Below, piece after piece: positions 16,825-24,644 of a DNA stretch of 64,000 bases (its first letter is position 1; each line of letters starts with the position of its first letter). Made by a program: the position numbers and the translations under genes. The DNA is from Spirochaetaceae bacterium (GTDB lineage: Bacteria > Myxococcota_A > UBA9160 > UBA4427): contig JACKFD010000006.1 of the NCBI GenBank assembly GCA_020632655.1, positions 124,001-188,000 of the forward strand. Direction: 5' to 3'. Below the pieces are notes generated by a model. The model was not told the DNA's origin. It searched no databases and was given only the letters and a program-made list of their open reading frames with translations.

Positions 16825-17883
16825 TTGATCCGCCAGCCTCCCGTCCAGCTCGTCGAGGATGCGCGCTTCCTCCTCCATCGCGGCCCGGAAGGCCACCCCG
16901 AGCGGCCGGAACGTCTCGCCGCCGTCGCCGAGGCCGCCGCGCCCTTTCGAGACGCGATCGAGTCGGTCGCACCCGAGCCCGCCACGACGGAAGCGCTGCT
17001 GCGCGTGCACGAAAGACGTCTGATCGAGGCCCTCGCGTCGACGCGCGACGCGCCCGCGGGCCACCTCGACGCGGACACCTACTACGGTCCGTCGAGCTGG
17101 GACGCGGCGCGCCTCGCCGCGGGCGGCACGCTCGAGCTCGCGCGTCGTGTGCTGCGTGGCGAGGCGCGCAGCGGCCTCGCCGCCGTGCGTCCTCCCGGGC
17201 ACCACGCGGAGGCGGGGCGCGCGATGGGCTTCTGTCTGCTCAACAACGTCGCGATCGCCGCGCAAGCTGCCCGCGCCGAGGAAGGCGCCGAGCGCATCCT
17301 GATCTTCGACTGGGACGTCCACCACGGAAACGGCACGCAACACAGCTTCGAGTCGGATCGCGACGTCCTCTACCTCTCGACCCATCAGTTCCCCTTCTAT
17401 CCGGGCACCGGCGACTTCGACGAGGCCGGCGTCGGCCCGGGGCTCGGTGCGACGATCAACGTGCCGATGCCGCCGGGCTGCGGCGACGCGGAGTACACGG
17501 GCATCGTCCAGCGCATCGTCGTCCCCGCCGCCACCGCCTTCGCACCGGATCTGATCCTCGTCTCGTGCGGCTTCGACGCGCATCGCGCCGATCCACTCGC
17601 GTCGATGGAGGTCGGCCTCGAGGGCTACCGCGCGATGGCGTCGACCCTCGTGGCGCTCGCGGACATGTTATGCGACGGACGCATCGTGTTCGTGCTCGAG
17701 GGCGGCTACGCCTCGAGCGGGGTCCGCGACGGCACGACGGCGGTCCTCGAGAGCCTCACACGATCCGAAGCCCGCGTGATCCCGCCCGCGGCGCCGCTCG
17801 AGGCGGGCACGACCCTCCGCGCGCTCGTCGAACGCGTCTGCGCCGTGCACGGCGCGCGCATTCCGGGGCTCGGCGCAGCCTGA
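16825..17883 (+). CDS. Histone-deacetylase-superfamily (acetylpolyamine/AcuC-like) amidohydrolase
   Basis: Zinc-dependent deacetylase of 352 residues from the arginase/HDAC fold. Conserved features are HPERPERL at the N-terminus, RPPGHHAE with the catalytic His126-His127 pair, GFCLLNN, and DWDVHHGNGTQH with zinc ligands Asp164 and His166. A third ligand lies in SCGFDAHRADPL. EGGY near the end supplies the active-site tyrosine. Likely substrates in bacteria are acetylated polyamines or small amides rather than histones. The start is a TTG (MIRQPP) preceded by GGAGGA at 9-nt spacing; no ATG lies in a suitable place. Confidence 0.88.
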   Translation: MIRQPPVQLVEDARFLLHRGPEGHPERPERLAAVAEAAAPFRDAIESVAPEPATTEALLRVHERRLIEALASTRDAPAGHLDADTYYGPSSWDAARLAAGGTLELARRVLRGEARSGLAAVRPPGHHAEAGRAMGFCLLNNVAIAAQAARAEEGAERILIFDWDVHHGNGTQHSFESDRDVLYLSTHQFPFYPGTGDFDEAGVGPGLGATINVPMPPGCGDAEYTGIVQRIVVPAATAFAPDLILVSCGFDAHRADPLASMEVGLEGYRAMASTLVALADMLCDGRIVFVLEGGYASSGVRDGTTAVLESLTRSEARVIPPAAPLEAGTTLRALVERVCAVHGARIPGLGAA

Positions 17884-17906
17884 GCGCCTCACCGTCTGCG
17901 CGCCGG

Positions 17907-17996
17907 GTGCGCCCGGTGGGCATGCGCGAGTGCGCGCGGTGGGCATGCGCGAGTGCGCCCGGTGGGCATGCGCGAGTGCGCCCGGTGGGCATGCGG
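17907..17996 (+). repeat. 23-bp tandem repeat, four copies
   Basis: Copies start at 17907, 17930, 17953 and 17976 (the last is 21 bp), each containing CCGGTGGGCATGCG with an inner palindrome GCATGC. Copies 1 and 3 are identical; copy 2 has a single C-to-G change. There are no unique spacers, so this is not a CRISPR array. Confidence 0.9.
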
Positions 17997-18199
17997 GCGC
18001 CATCGGCGATCCATCCCACTCGTCCTTCGCAGCCTGGCGCACGTGCTGTGTGGCACGGGGTGGGATGCGACCGGGCGGATGGTGTCGATCCCCGATCCGC
18101 TCGGTGGGATCCGACCAATCCGCTTTCGCCTTTGCTTCGACAACGTGACGACGACGGTCACGCACGCGAAAGATTTTTCGCGCCCGACGCAGATTCTGG

Positions 18200-18255
18200 C
18201 TTGCGCTGGTGGGGCGAGGTGGGATAAAAACCAACTCGTGTGGGGAATGGTGGGA
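18200..18255 (+). promoter_or_regulatory. dcw promoter with four MraZ-type TGGGN boxes
   Basis: A -35-like TTGCGC (18201-18206) and -10-like ATAAAA (18224-18229) have a 17-bp spacer. TGGGN words occur at 18210, 18220, 18241 and 18251, in two pairs spaced exactly 10 bp apart. TGGGN repeats with 5-bp gaps are the known operators of E. coli MraZ. The first pair overlaps the promoter core and the second lies just downstream of the expected start point. Confidence 0.6.
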
Positions 18256-18462
18256 TGAGTCGCCGACCCCCGACCCGATCCGGGCGCGAAGACGGATCGG
18301 GACCTGGCCGCAGCGGTCGGGTGGGTCGGGTCAGGACAGAGCGGATTCCTCCCAGTCTCCAAAGGGATCGTGACCGTCAGGGGACCGAGGCGCCGAGAGG
18401 GCGACCCGGTCCGGGTCGGGGAGCCGGCCCGAACGGGCAGACAGCGAGGCATTGATCAAACG

Positions 18463-18909
18463 ATGTTTCGCGGCCGCCATGACCACACGATCGACGCCAA
18501 GGGACGGCTCAGTATACCGAGCGTCTTCCGCGGCGAGCTGATAGGCGGAGGGGAGAGTCCACCGATGCTGGTCAATCAGAAGGATCACCTGGCGCTCTTT
18601 CCGGCCGAAGAATGGGCCGACTTCGAGCGCAGCCTGGTGGAGATGCCCAGCCTCGACCCGAACGCCCAGCGCCTGCGCCGCTTCTACGCGGCGGGCTCGG
18701 TGCCCTGCCCGATCGATTCGCAGGGTCGCATCCTGGTTCCGGGCTTCCTGCGCGAGCACGCGGGCCTGGACAGCAAAGTCATCGTGGCGGGGGCCTTCGA
18801 GCGCGTCGAGATCTGGAGCCCGACGCGCTTCGAGGCGGCCCAGGCCGCGACGATCGAAGAGCTCGACGAAATCCAGCGATCGTCGGTGGACGACAACCGC
18901 CGGTCGTAG
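18463..18909 (+). CDS. mraZ: Transcriptional regulator MraZ
   Basis: Protein of 148 residues with two SpoVT-AbrB-like (MraZ) modules. The first is FRGRHDHTIDAKGRLSIPSV and the second is PCPIDSQGRILVPGFLREHA. MraZ forms ring-shaped oligomers that bind TGGGN repeats and repress its own dcw operon; such repeats are present 210-250 bp upstream. First gene of the division and cell-wall cluster. It is separated from rsmH by a 236-bp structured spacer, unusual because the rest of the cluster overlaps or nearly overlaps. The purine tract GAGG lies rather far (about 13 nt) from the ATG. Confidence 0.93.
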   Translation: MFRGRHDHTIDAKGRLSIPSVFRGELIGGGESPPMLVNQKDHLALFPAEEWADFERSLVEMPSLDPNAQRLRRFYAAGSVPCPIDSQGRILVPGFLREHAGLDSKVIVAGAFERVEIWSPTRFEAAQAATIEELDEIQRSSVDDNRRS

Positions 18910-18924
18910 CGTTTATTGGGGGGA

Positions 18925-18946
18925 CTGGAGAGCGAGAGCTCTCCAG
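18925..18946 (+). other. Hairpin with GNRA-type loop in the mraZ-rsmH spacer
   Basis: CTGGAGAGC (18925-18933), loop GAGA (18934-18937), and the exact complement GCTCTCCAG (18938-18946). A 9-bp perfect stem capped by a GAGA tetraloop points to an RNA structure in the mraZ transcript. Confidence 0.6.
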
Positions 18947-18953
18947 GAGAGAG

Positions 18954-19050
18954 GTTGGGGTGTTCCCGGGGCACATTGGGTCTCCGGCACGGTTACTGGG
19001 GGGTACGTGCCGTAGATACGTGTCCCGGGACGCCCCAACATCTTTCTCTT
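18954..19050 (+). other. Long stem-loop with nested hairpin and pyrimidine-rich tail between mraZ and rsmH
   Basis: Bases 18954-18974 pair with 19020-19039 over 20 bp, with one bulged U (18964) and two G-U pairs. Inside, CGGCACG (18985-18991) pairs with CGTGCCG (19006-19012). TCTTTCTCTTTT follows directly (19041-19052). It could be an attenuator or terminator, an RNA-processing site, or an uncharacterised cis-regulatory RNA. Confidence 0.6.
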
Positions 19051-19145
19051 TTCCCTGATCCCCATCGAACGAAGCGAGCGAGGCCCATTCGACGTCGAGC
19101 CCAAGCCGGGAGACCAGCTGGTCTGGAAGACGGGAGGCGCCCCCT

Positions 19146-20099
19146 GTGGCGACCACGGAGTACCACGAACCCGTCCTGCTCGCCGAAACCCTCGGACTCC
19201 TCGATCTCAAGCCCGGCTCGCTCGTCGTCGACGGCACCCTCGGCGGGGGCGGTCACGCCGAGGCGATCCTCGAGCGGACGGCGCCCGACGGCCGACTCGT
19301 CGGTCTCGATCTCGACCCGGAGGCGCTGCGCGAGGCCGGTCGAAGGCTCGCGCCCTTCGGCGAGCGGGTGAAGCTCGTCCACGCGTCCTTCCGCCGTCTC
19401 GAGGACGTCGCCGCCGATCTCGCTCCGACGCCGATCGACGGCATCGTGCTCGACCTCGGCGTCTCCTCCCATCAGCTCGACGAGCCCGCCCGCGGCTTCC
19501 GCTTCGGCGACGGACCCGAGAGCCCCCTCGACATGCGCATGGACGGCGCGGGCTCGCGGCCGACCGCTGCGGCCCTGCTCGCCGACCTCTCGGCAGAGGA
19601 TCTCGAGCGCCTCTTCTCCGAGTTCGGCCAGCTCCCGGGCGCCCGGCGCCTCGCCCGCGCCATCGTCGCGCGGCGCACGAGCGAGCCCCTCGTGACCGCC
19701 GGCGATCTCGTCTCGCTCGTGCGCGAGACCGGGATCGGTCGCGGCCGCAAGCACAACCCGGCGACGCTCGTCTTCCAGGCCCTGCGGATCGCCGTGAACG
19801 ACGAGCTCGGCGCGCTCGAGGAGGGCCTGCAGGCCGCGATCCGTGTGCTGCGGCCGGGCGGGCGCCTCGCGGTCATCGCCTATCACAGCCTCGAGGATCG
19901 CCTCGTCAAGCAGACCTTCCGCGCGGCGGAGCGCGGCTGCACCTGCCCGCCGGAGTGGCCCGCCTGTCGATGCGGCTTCGAGCCTTCGCTGCAGGTGCTG
20001 ACCCGCAAGCCGATCGTCCCCGGCGAGGACGAGATCGCCCGCAATCCGCGTGCGCGCTCGGCGCGTCTGCGCGGCGCCATCCGACTGGAGGCCGCATGA
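19146..20099 (+). CDS. rsmH: 16S rRNA (cytosine-1402-N4)-methyltransferase RsmH
   Basis: SAM-dependent methyltransferase (formerly MraW) of 317 residues that acts on C1402 of 16S rRNA in the ribosomal P site. Typical segments: HEPVLLAETLGLL at the N-terminus, SAM motif VVDGTLGGGGHAEAIL, LDLGVSSHQLDEPARGFRF, SPLDMRMD, GRKHNPATLVFQALRIAVN and IAYHSLEDRLVKQTF. The CPPEWPACRCG segment near residue 280 is a typical cysteine pair region. The start is GTG, preceded by GGGAGG. The stop overlaps ftsL as ATGA. Confidence 0.96.
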   Translation: MATTEYHEPVLLAETLGLLDLKPGSLVVDGTLGGGGHAEAILERTAPDGRLVGLDLDPEALREAGRRLAPFGERVKLVHASFRRLEDVAADLAPTPIDGIVLDLGVSSHQLDEPARGFRFGDGPESPLDMRMDGAGSRPTAAALLADLSAEDLERLFSEFGQLPGARRLARAIVARRTSEPLVTAGDLVSLVRETGIGRGRKHNPATLVFQALRIAVNDELGALEEGLQAAIRVLRPGGRLAVIAYHSLEDRLVKQTFRAAERGCTCPPEWPACRCGFEPSLQVLTRKPIVPGEDEIARNPRARSARLRGAIRLEAA

Positions 20100-20620
20100 G
20101 CCCCCCGTCGACCCCGCGCCCGACCGGGCGCCCTGCCCGGCGTGAGGACGCGTCGCCCGAACGTCCGACTCGACCGTGGATCGGCGTCGACTTCGCCGAC
20201 GGCCACATGCCGCGTCCGACGCGCTCCTGGCTGCCCGTGATGGTGCTCGCACTGGTGGCGGCGCTCGGCATCGTGGCCCTGCGCATCGACCTGATCCGCA
20301 CGCGTTATGCGCTCTCGTCCATGCTCGCCGAGGAACAGCGGCTGCTCGAGGAGCAGCGCGCGCTGATCGTCCGCCGCCGGCAGCTGCGGGATCCGGGCGA
20401 GCTCGCGATCCAGGCCCGCGCCCGCGGCTTCCGCGCGCCCGGCCGGGTCCTCGTGCTCGCCGACCCGGTCCTGCCGGGAACGGACGGCGGTGAGCGCGTC
20501 GCCCGGCCCGCCGTCGCGGCCGGCCCCCCCGCTCCGGAGGCCGACGTCGAGGCGCGCGAGCCCGCAGCCGCGCCCGCAGCCACCCTCGCGGCGACGGTGC
20601 CGCGGGAGGCTTCGCGATGA
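20096..20620 (+). CDS. ftsL: Cell division protein FtsL-like
   Basis: Bitopic protein of 174 residues. The N-terminal 45 residues are cytoplasmic and proline/arginine-rich. One transmembrane helix (WLPVMVLALVAALGIVALRI) is followed by a short periplasmic coiled coil (YALSSMLAEEQRLLEEQRAL) and an alanine/proline-rich tail. FtsL sequences diverge strongly, so identity rests on topology, the coiled coil and position between rsmH and ftsI. FtsL joins FtsB and FtsQ to activate FtsW-FtsI. It overlaps both neighbours by 4 nt. The extended low-complexity tail after residue 120 is longer than usual. Confidence 0.85.
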   Translation: MSPPSTPRPTGRPARREDASPERPTRPWIGVDFADGHMPRPTRSWLPVMVLALVAALGIVALRIDLIRTRYALSSMLAEEQRLLEEQRALIVRRRQLRDPGELAIQARARGFRAPGRVLVLADPVLPGTDGGERVARPAVAAGPPAPEADVEAREPAAAPAATLAATVPREASR

Positions 20621-23097
20621 GATCCCAGGCGCTCGAGAAGACGGCCCATCGCATCGTCTGGGTGCGCCTCGCCGGTCTCGTCTTCGCCCTCCTGCTCGCC
20701 GCGCGCGCCGCGCACCTCACGATCGACCACGCCCGCGCCGTACAGCTCGCCACGCAGCAGATGCAGACGGAGCAGCGGCTCGCGCCGGCGCGCGGCACGA
20801 TCGTCGACCGCGACGGTCGGGAGCTCGCCGTCACGATCGAAGGCTTCTCGGTCTTCGCCCTGCCCCACCTGATCGACGACCACGATGCGGCCGCGCGCGT
20901 GCTCGCCCGCGCCCTCGGACTCGACGCGACCCGGGTCGCAGAGCGGCTCGCGGCCCACGACCGCTTCACCTACGTGGCCCGCTGGGTCGACCCCGCCGCC
21001 GCCGAGCGCGTCCTCGAGCTCGAGCTCGCGGGCGTCGGCGTCGATCGCGAGCCGCGACGCTCGTATCCGGCGGGCAGCCTCGCCGCGACGCTGATCGGCT
21101 TCGCCGACATCGACGGCAAGGGCGTGCGCGGCGTCGAGCAGCTCGAGGACACCTGGCTTGCGGGCCGGCCGCGCCGCGTGCGCGTCGAGCGGGACGCCCG
21201 CGGTCGCACCCTCGCGCTCCAGTCGACGGACCCGCGCGAGGTGCAGGGCGGCGAGATCGCACTCACGCTCGACGCCGCCATGCAGGGGGCGGCGGAGGCG
21301 GCGCTCGAGGAGGCGGTCGCCACGAGCCGTGCGCGAGGGGGACTCGTCGTGACCCTCGACCCGCGTACGGGGGACCTGCTCACCCTCGCCGAGGCGCCGG
21401 GCTTCGACCCGAACCGTTTCCGCGAGGTGCCCTACGCCGAGACGCGCTCGCGCGCCTTCACGGACGTGGTCGAGGCGGGCTCGACGATGAAGGTCTTCCT
21501 CGTCGCATCCGCGCTCGACGCCGGCGCGATCGATCCGCGGGAGATCTTCGAGACCGAGGAGGGCTGGCTGCGCGTGCCGGGCAAGACGATCCGGGATCGC
21601 AAGCCCTTCGGTGCGATGACGCCGGCAGACGTGCTGCGCGTCTCGAGCAACGTCGGCGCGGTCCAGATCGCCCAGCGCCTCGGCCGCGAGTCGCAGCATC
21701 GCGGACTCCTGCGCTTCGGCTTCGGCGCGAGCACGGGCTCCGGCTATCCGACGGAGAGCGCGGGACTCGTACGGGACTGGGCGGATTGGAAGCCGGTCGA
21801 CCAGGCCACGATCTCCTTCGGTCAGGGCCTCTCGGTGACGGCGATCCAGCTCGCCAGCGCGCTGGCTGCGCTCGCGAACGACGGCGAGCGGATGCAGCCG
21901 CGCATCGTGCACGCGCGACGGCGCCCGGCGGGCGTCTGGCAGCCGACGGAGATCCGCTCGCGCGGCCTCGCCGTCTCGCCCGAGACCGCGCGACTCACCC
22001 TCGACATGATGCAGACCGTGGTCTCCCACGACGGCACGGGCCGACTCGCCGGACTCGACGGCGTTCCGGTCGCCGGCAAGACCGGCACGGCCCAGAAGCT
22101 CGACCGCGAGCTCGGCCGCTACTCGCAGGATCGTTATGTCGCGTGGTTCATGGGCGCCGTGCCCGCCGATGATCCCGAGCTCGTGATCGTCGTCGCCGTC
22201 GACGAGCCCGCCGGCGCCCTGCATAGCGGCGGCGGCCTCGCGGCCCCGCTCTTCGCGCGTGTCGCCGCGGCGCAGCTCGGGCTGCGTGGGATCGACACCG
22301 AGCCCCGACCGGTCCCGGCGCCGCCGCCGGCCCCGACCCTGCTCGTCGAGGGAGCGACGGAGGCGATCGCGCCCGACGCGATCGGGACGGACCGACGACC
22401 CTGGCCCGGGGAAGGGAGCGCGGTCGCGCGAAGATCCCCGACGGAGGCGAGCCCGGTCGCAGGACGCCCGTGGACCGGCGACGAGGACGCCGCCCGCGCG
22501 GATCGCGTGGACGGCGACGGCGACGCGCCGAAGGGTCGAGCGCAGCGCGCCGTTGCCCTGACCTCGATCGACCTCGCCGACCTCGCCGACCTCGAAGATA
22601 CGAGCCCGGAGGAGTACGACCCGATCGACACGCCGCCTCGTGCGGACGTCGCGGCCCCCCCGGCCCGTCCCGCCGCCGTCGAAGCGGCGGCGGGACCTCC
22701 CCCTTCACGGACGTCCCAGGCGTCCGCGACGCGCGCCGTGGCGCAGCTGCCGGTGCACACGCCGAAGCCGGCGCCGCGACCGGCACCCCGCGTGCCCGCG
22801 ACGCCTCCGCCCGTGGCGGCAGCACCCGTGGCAGCCAGGCCGGTCGCCGTGACGCCGGCGCCTCGCCCGGCCCGCCCGTCCACCCTCGCGAGCGAGCCCG
22901 TCTTCGTGCCCGACTTCTCGGGCCAGACGATCTCGAACGCCATGCGCATCGCCGCGCGCGAGGCCCTCGAGATCTCGACCGCGGGAGCCATCGAGGGCCG
23001 GGTGGTGTCTCAGAGCCCCGTTCCCGGCACGGTGCTCGATGGTCCCGACCGCACGGTCCGACTCCGCTTCGCACCGCCGCCGAGGGAGGAGGGGTGA
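20617..23097 (+). CDS. ftsI: Septal peptidoglycan transpeptidase FtsI (PBP3) with PASTA tail
   Basis: Class B penicillin-binding protein of 826 residues. An N-terminal membrane helix (VRLAGLVFALLLAARAAHL) precedes a dimerisation domain (APARGTIVDRDGRELAVT). The transpeptidase domain has active-site STMK (289-292), SSN (343-345) and KTGT (488-491). After residue 560 a linker of about 200 residues, rich in Pro, Ala and charged residues, leads to a single C-terminal PASTA domain (FVPDFSGQTISNAMRIAARE) from about 762. It cross-links septal peptidoglycan. The linker makes it much longer than typical FtsI. Start overlaps ftsL as ATGA; its TGA shares one base with the murE start. Confidence 0.95.
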   Translation: MRSQALEKTAHRIVWVRLAGLVFALLLAARAAHLTIDHARAVQLATQQMQTEQRLAPARGTIVDRDGRELAVTIEGFSVFALPHLIDDHDAAARVLARALGLDATRVAERLAAHDRFTYVARWVDPAAAERVLELELAGVGVDREPRRSYPAGSLAATLIGFADIDGKGVRGVEQLEDTWLAGRPRRVRVERDARGRTLALQSTDPREVQGGEIALTLDAAMQGAAEAALEEAVATSRARGGLVVTLDPRTGDLLTLAEAPGFDPNRFREVPYAETRSRAFTDVVEAGSTMKVFLVASALDAGAIDPREIFETEEGWLRVPGKTIRDRKPFGAMTPADVLRVSSNVGAVQIAQRLGRESQHRGLLRFGFGASTGSGYPTESAGLVRDWADWKPVDQATISFGQGLSVTAIQLASALAALANDGERMQPRIVHARRRPAGVWQPTEIRSRGLAVSPETARLTLDMMQTVVSHDGTGRLAGLDGVPVAGKTGTAQKLDRELGRYSQDRYVAWFMGAVPADDPELVIVVAVDEPAGALHSGGGLAAPLFARVAAAQLGLRGIDTEPRPVPAPPPAPTLLVEGATEAIAPDAIGTDRRPWPGEGSAVARRSPTEASPVAGRPWTGDEDAARADRVDGDGDAPKGRAQRAVALTSIDLADLADLEDTSPEEYDPIDTPPRADVAAPPARPAAVEAAAGPPPSRTSQASATRAVAQLPVHTPKPAPRPAPRVPATPPPVAAAPVAARPVAVTPAPRPARPSTLASEPVFVPDFSGQTISNAMRIAAREALEISTAGAIEGRVVSQSPVPGTVLDGPDRTVRLRFAPPPREEG

Positions 23098-24644
23098 TGC
23101 GACTGTCTTCTCTGCTGAGCGCCCTGCGCGAGCCGAATACGGCGCTCGAGTGGGTGCGCGAGCGGGCCAGCGACGATCCGACGATCCGCGGCATCCGCTA
23201 CGACTCGCGCCAGGTCTCACCGGGCGATCTCTTCGTGGCGTTGCGGGGCGCGACCGCGGACGGCCACGACTACGTCGAGCGGGCCGTCGCCCTGGGCGCC
23301 GCGGCCCTCCTGGTCGAGGAGATCCCGGCGGCCTCGAAGCGCCGCGACGTGCCGGCCGTGCGCGTTCGCGACACGCGGCGTGCCCTCGCGCCGCTGGCCG
23401 CGCACTTCTTCGGAAACCCGGCGAGCGAGCTCGCGCTGATCGGGGTGACCGGCACGAACGGCAAGACGAGCACGACCTATCTCGTCGAGTCGATCCTCAA
23501 GCAGGCCGGGCTGCGCACGGGCCTCGTCGGGACGGTCGAGATCCGATACGCCGGCGAGCGCGAGCCCGCCGTCAACACGACGCCCGAGAGCCTCGACCTG
23601 CAGCGCATGCTGCGCGCGATGTGCAACGCGCAGGTCGATGCGACGGTCATGGAGGTCTCCTCGCACGGCCTCGAGCTCGGTCGCGTCGACGGCTGCGCCT
23701 TCCGCATCGCCGCCTTCACGAACCTCTCCCAGGACCATCTCGACTTCCACGGCAGCATGGACGCCTACCTCGCCTCGAAGGCGCGGCTCTTCCGCGACCA
23801 CCTCGCACCGGGTGCGACGGCCGTGCTGAACGTCGACGATCCCGCGGCGGAGAAGCTCGCGGGCGTGGCGCGAGAGGCCGGCGCGAACGTGCTGCGCGTG
23901 GGCCGGGGTGCTGCTGCCGCTGCCGATCTGCGTCTGGTCTCGAGCGAGATCACGATCGAGGGCACGCGGGCGGTGCTCGAGGACGGATCGACGCGCTTTC
24001 CGCTCGCGCTGCCCCTGCTCGGCGACTTCAACCTCGAGAACCTGCTCGTCGCCGTCGGCATCGCCCGGGCCTACGGGCTCGAGACCGACGTGATCGAGCG
24101 CGGCGTCGCCGCCTGTCCCCAGGTCCCGGGCCGGATGGAGCGGGTGCAGGGCGAAGGCGATGCAGGCCCGACCGTGCTCGTCGACTACGCGCACACCCCG
24201 GACGCCGTGGAGAAGCTGCTGCGGGCGACGCGCCCGCTCAGCCGCGGTCGACTGATCGCGGTCTTCGGCTGCGGCGGCGATCGCGACCGGGCGAAGCGCC
24301 CGCTGATGGCCGAGGCCGTGGCCAGGCATGCGGACCTGGCCATCGCAACGAGCGACAACCCGCGCACGGAAGACCCGCTCGCGATCCTCGCCGACGTCGA
24401 ACGCGGCCTCGCGGGCCTCGAGAAGGTCGCTCTCGATCGGCTCTTCGAAGGGTCGCGCGGACATGCCGTCGTCGTCGATCGGCGCGAGGCGATCGCCCGC
24501 GCGATCGCCGGTGCGCGTCCCGAGGACACGGTCGTGCTCGCGGGCAAGGGACACGAGGACTACCAGATCGTCGGCCGCGAGAAGCTGCCCTTCGACGATC
24601 GCATCGAGGCACGCCGGGCGCTCGCGGCGCGGGAGTCCGGATGA
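23097..24644 (+). CDS. murE: UDP-MurNAc-L-Ala-D-Glu: meso-diaminopimelate ligase MurE
   Basis: Mur ligase of 515 residues that adds the third stem-peptide residue. The ATP-binding loop GVTGTNGKTSTT is near residue 119, and EVSSHGLELGRVDG carries the usual metal and substrate residues. DYAHTPDAVEKLL and FGCGGDRDRAKRPLM lie in the central and C-terminal domains. The selectivity motif DNPR (420-423) indicates meso-diaminopimelate, hence a Gram-negative-type peptidoglycan. The ATG overlaps the ftsI stop by one base. Confidence 0.97.
   Translation: MRLSSLLSALREPNTALEWVRERASDDPTIRGIRYDSRQVSPGDLFVALRGATADGHDYVERAVALGAAALLVEEIPAASKRRDVPAVRVRDTRRALAPLAAHFFGNPASELALIGVTGTNGKTSTTYLVESILKQAGLRTGLVGTVEIRYAGEREPAVNTTPESLDLQRMLRAMCNAQVDATVMEVSSHGLELGRVDGCAFRIAAFTNLSQDHLDFHGSMDAYLASKARLFRDHLAPGATAVLNVDDPAAEKLAGVAREAGANVLRVGRGAAAAADLRLVSSEITIEGTRAVLEDGSTRFPLALPLLGDFNLENLLVAVGIARAYGLETDVIERGVAACPQVPGRMERVQGEGDAGPTVLVDYAHTPDAVEKLLRATRPLSRGRLIAVFGCGGDRDRAKRPLMAEAVARHADLAIATSDNPRTEDPLAILADVERGLAGLEKVALDRLFEGSRGHAVVVDRREAIARAIAGARPEDTVVLAGKGHEDYQIVGREKLPFDDRIEARRALAARESG

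Larger units (their letters stand above)
17884..18462. other. 579-bp intergenic region upstream of mraZ
   Basis: No protein gene is supported. It contains a four-copy 23-bp tandem repeat (17907-17996), a mixed-sequence stretch to about 18170, the probable MraZ-controlled promoter (18200-18255) and a leader of roughly 220 nt rich in GGGTCGG-like words. Confidence 0.6.

Noticed and set aside
17907..17996. CRISPR-like array
   Set aside because: Repeats are contiguous with no spacers, and no cas gene is present.
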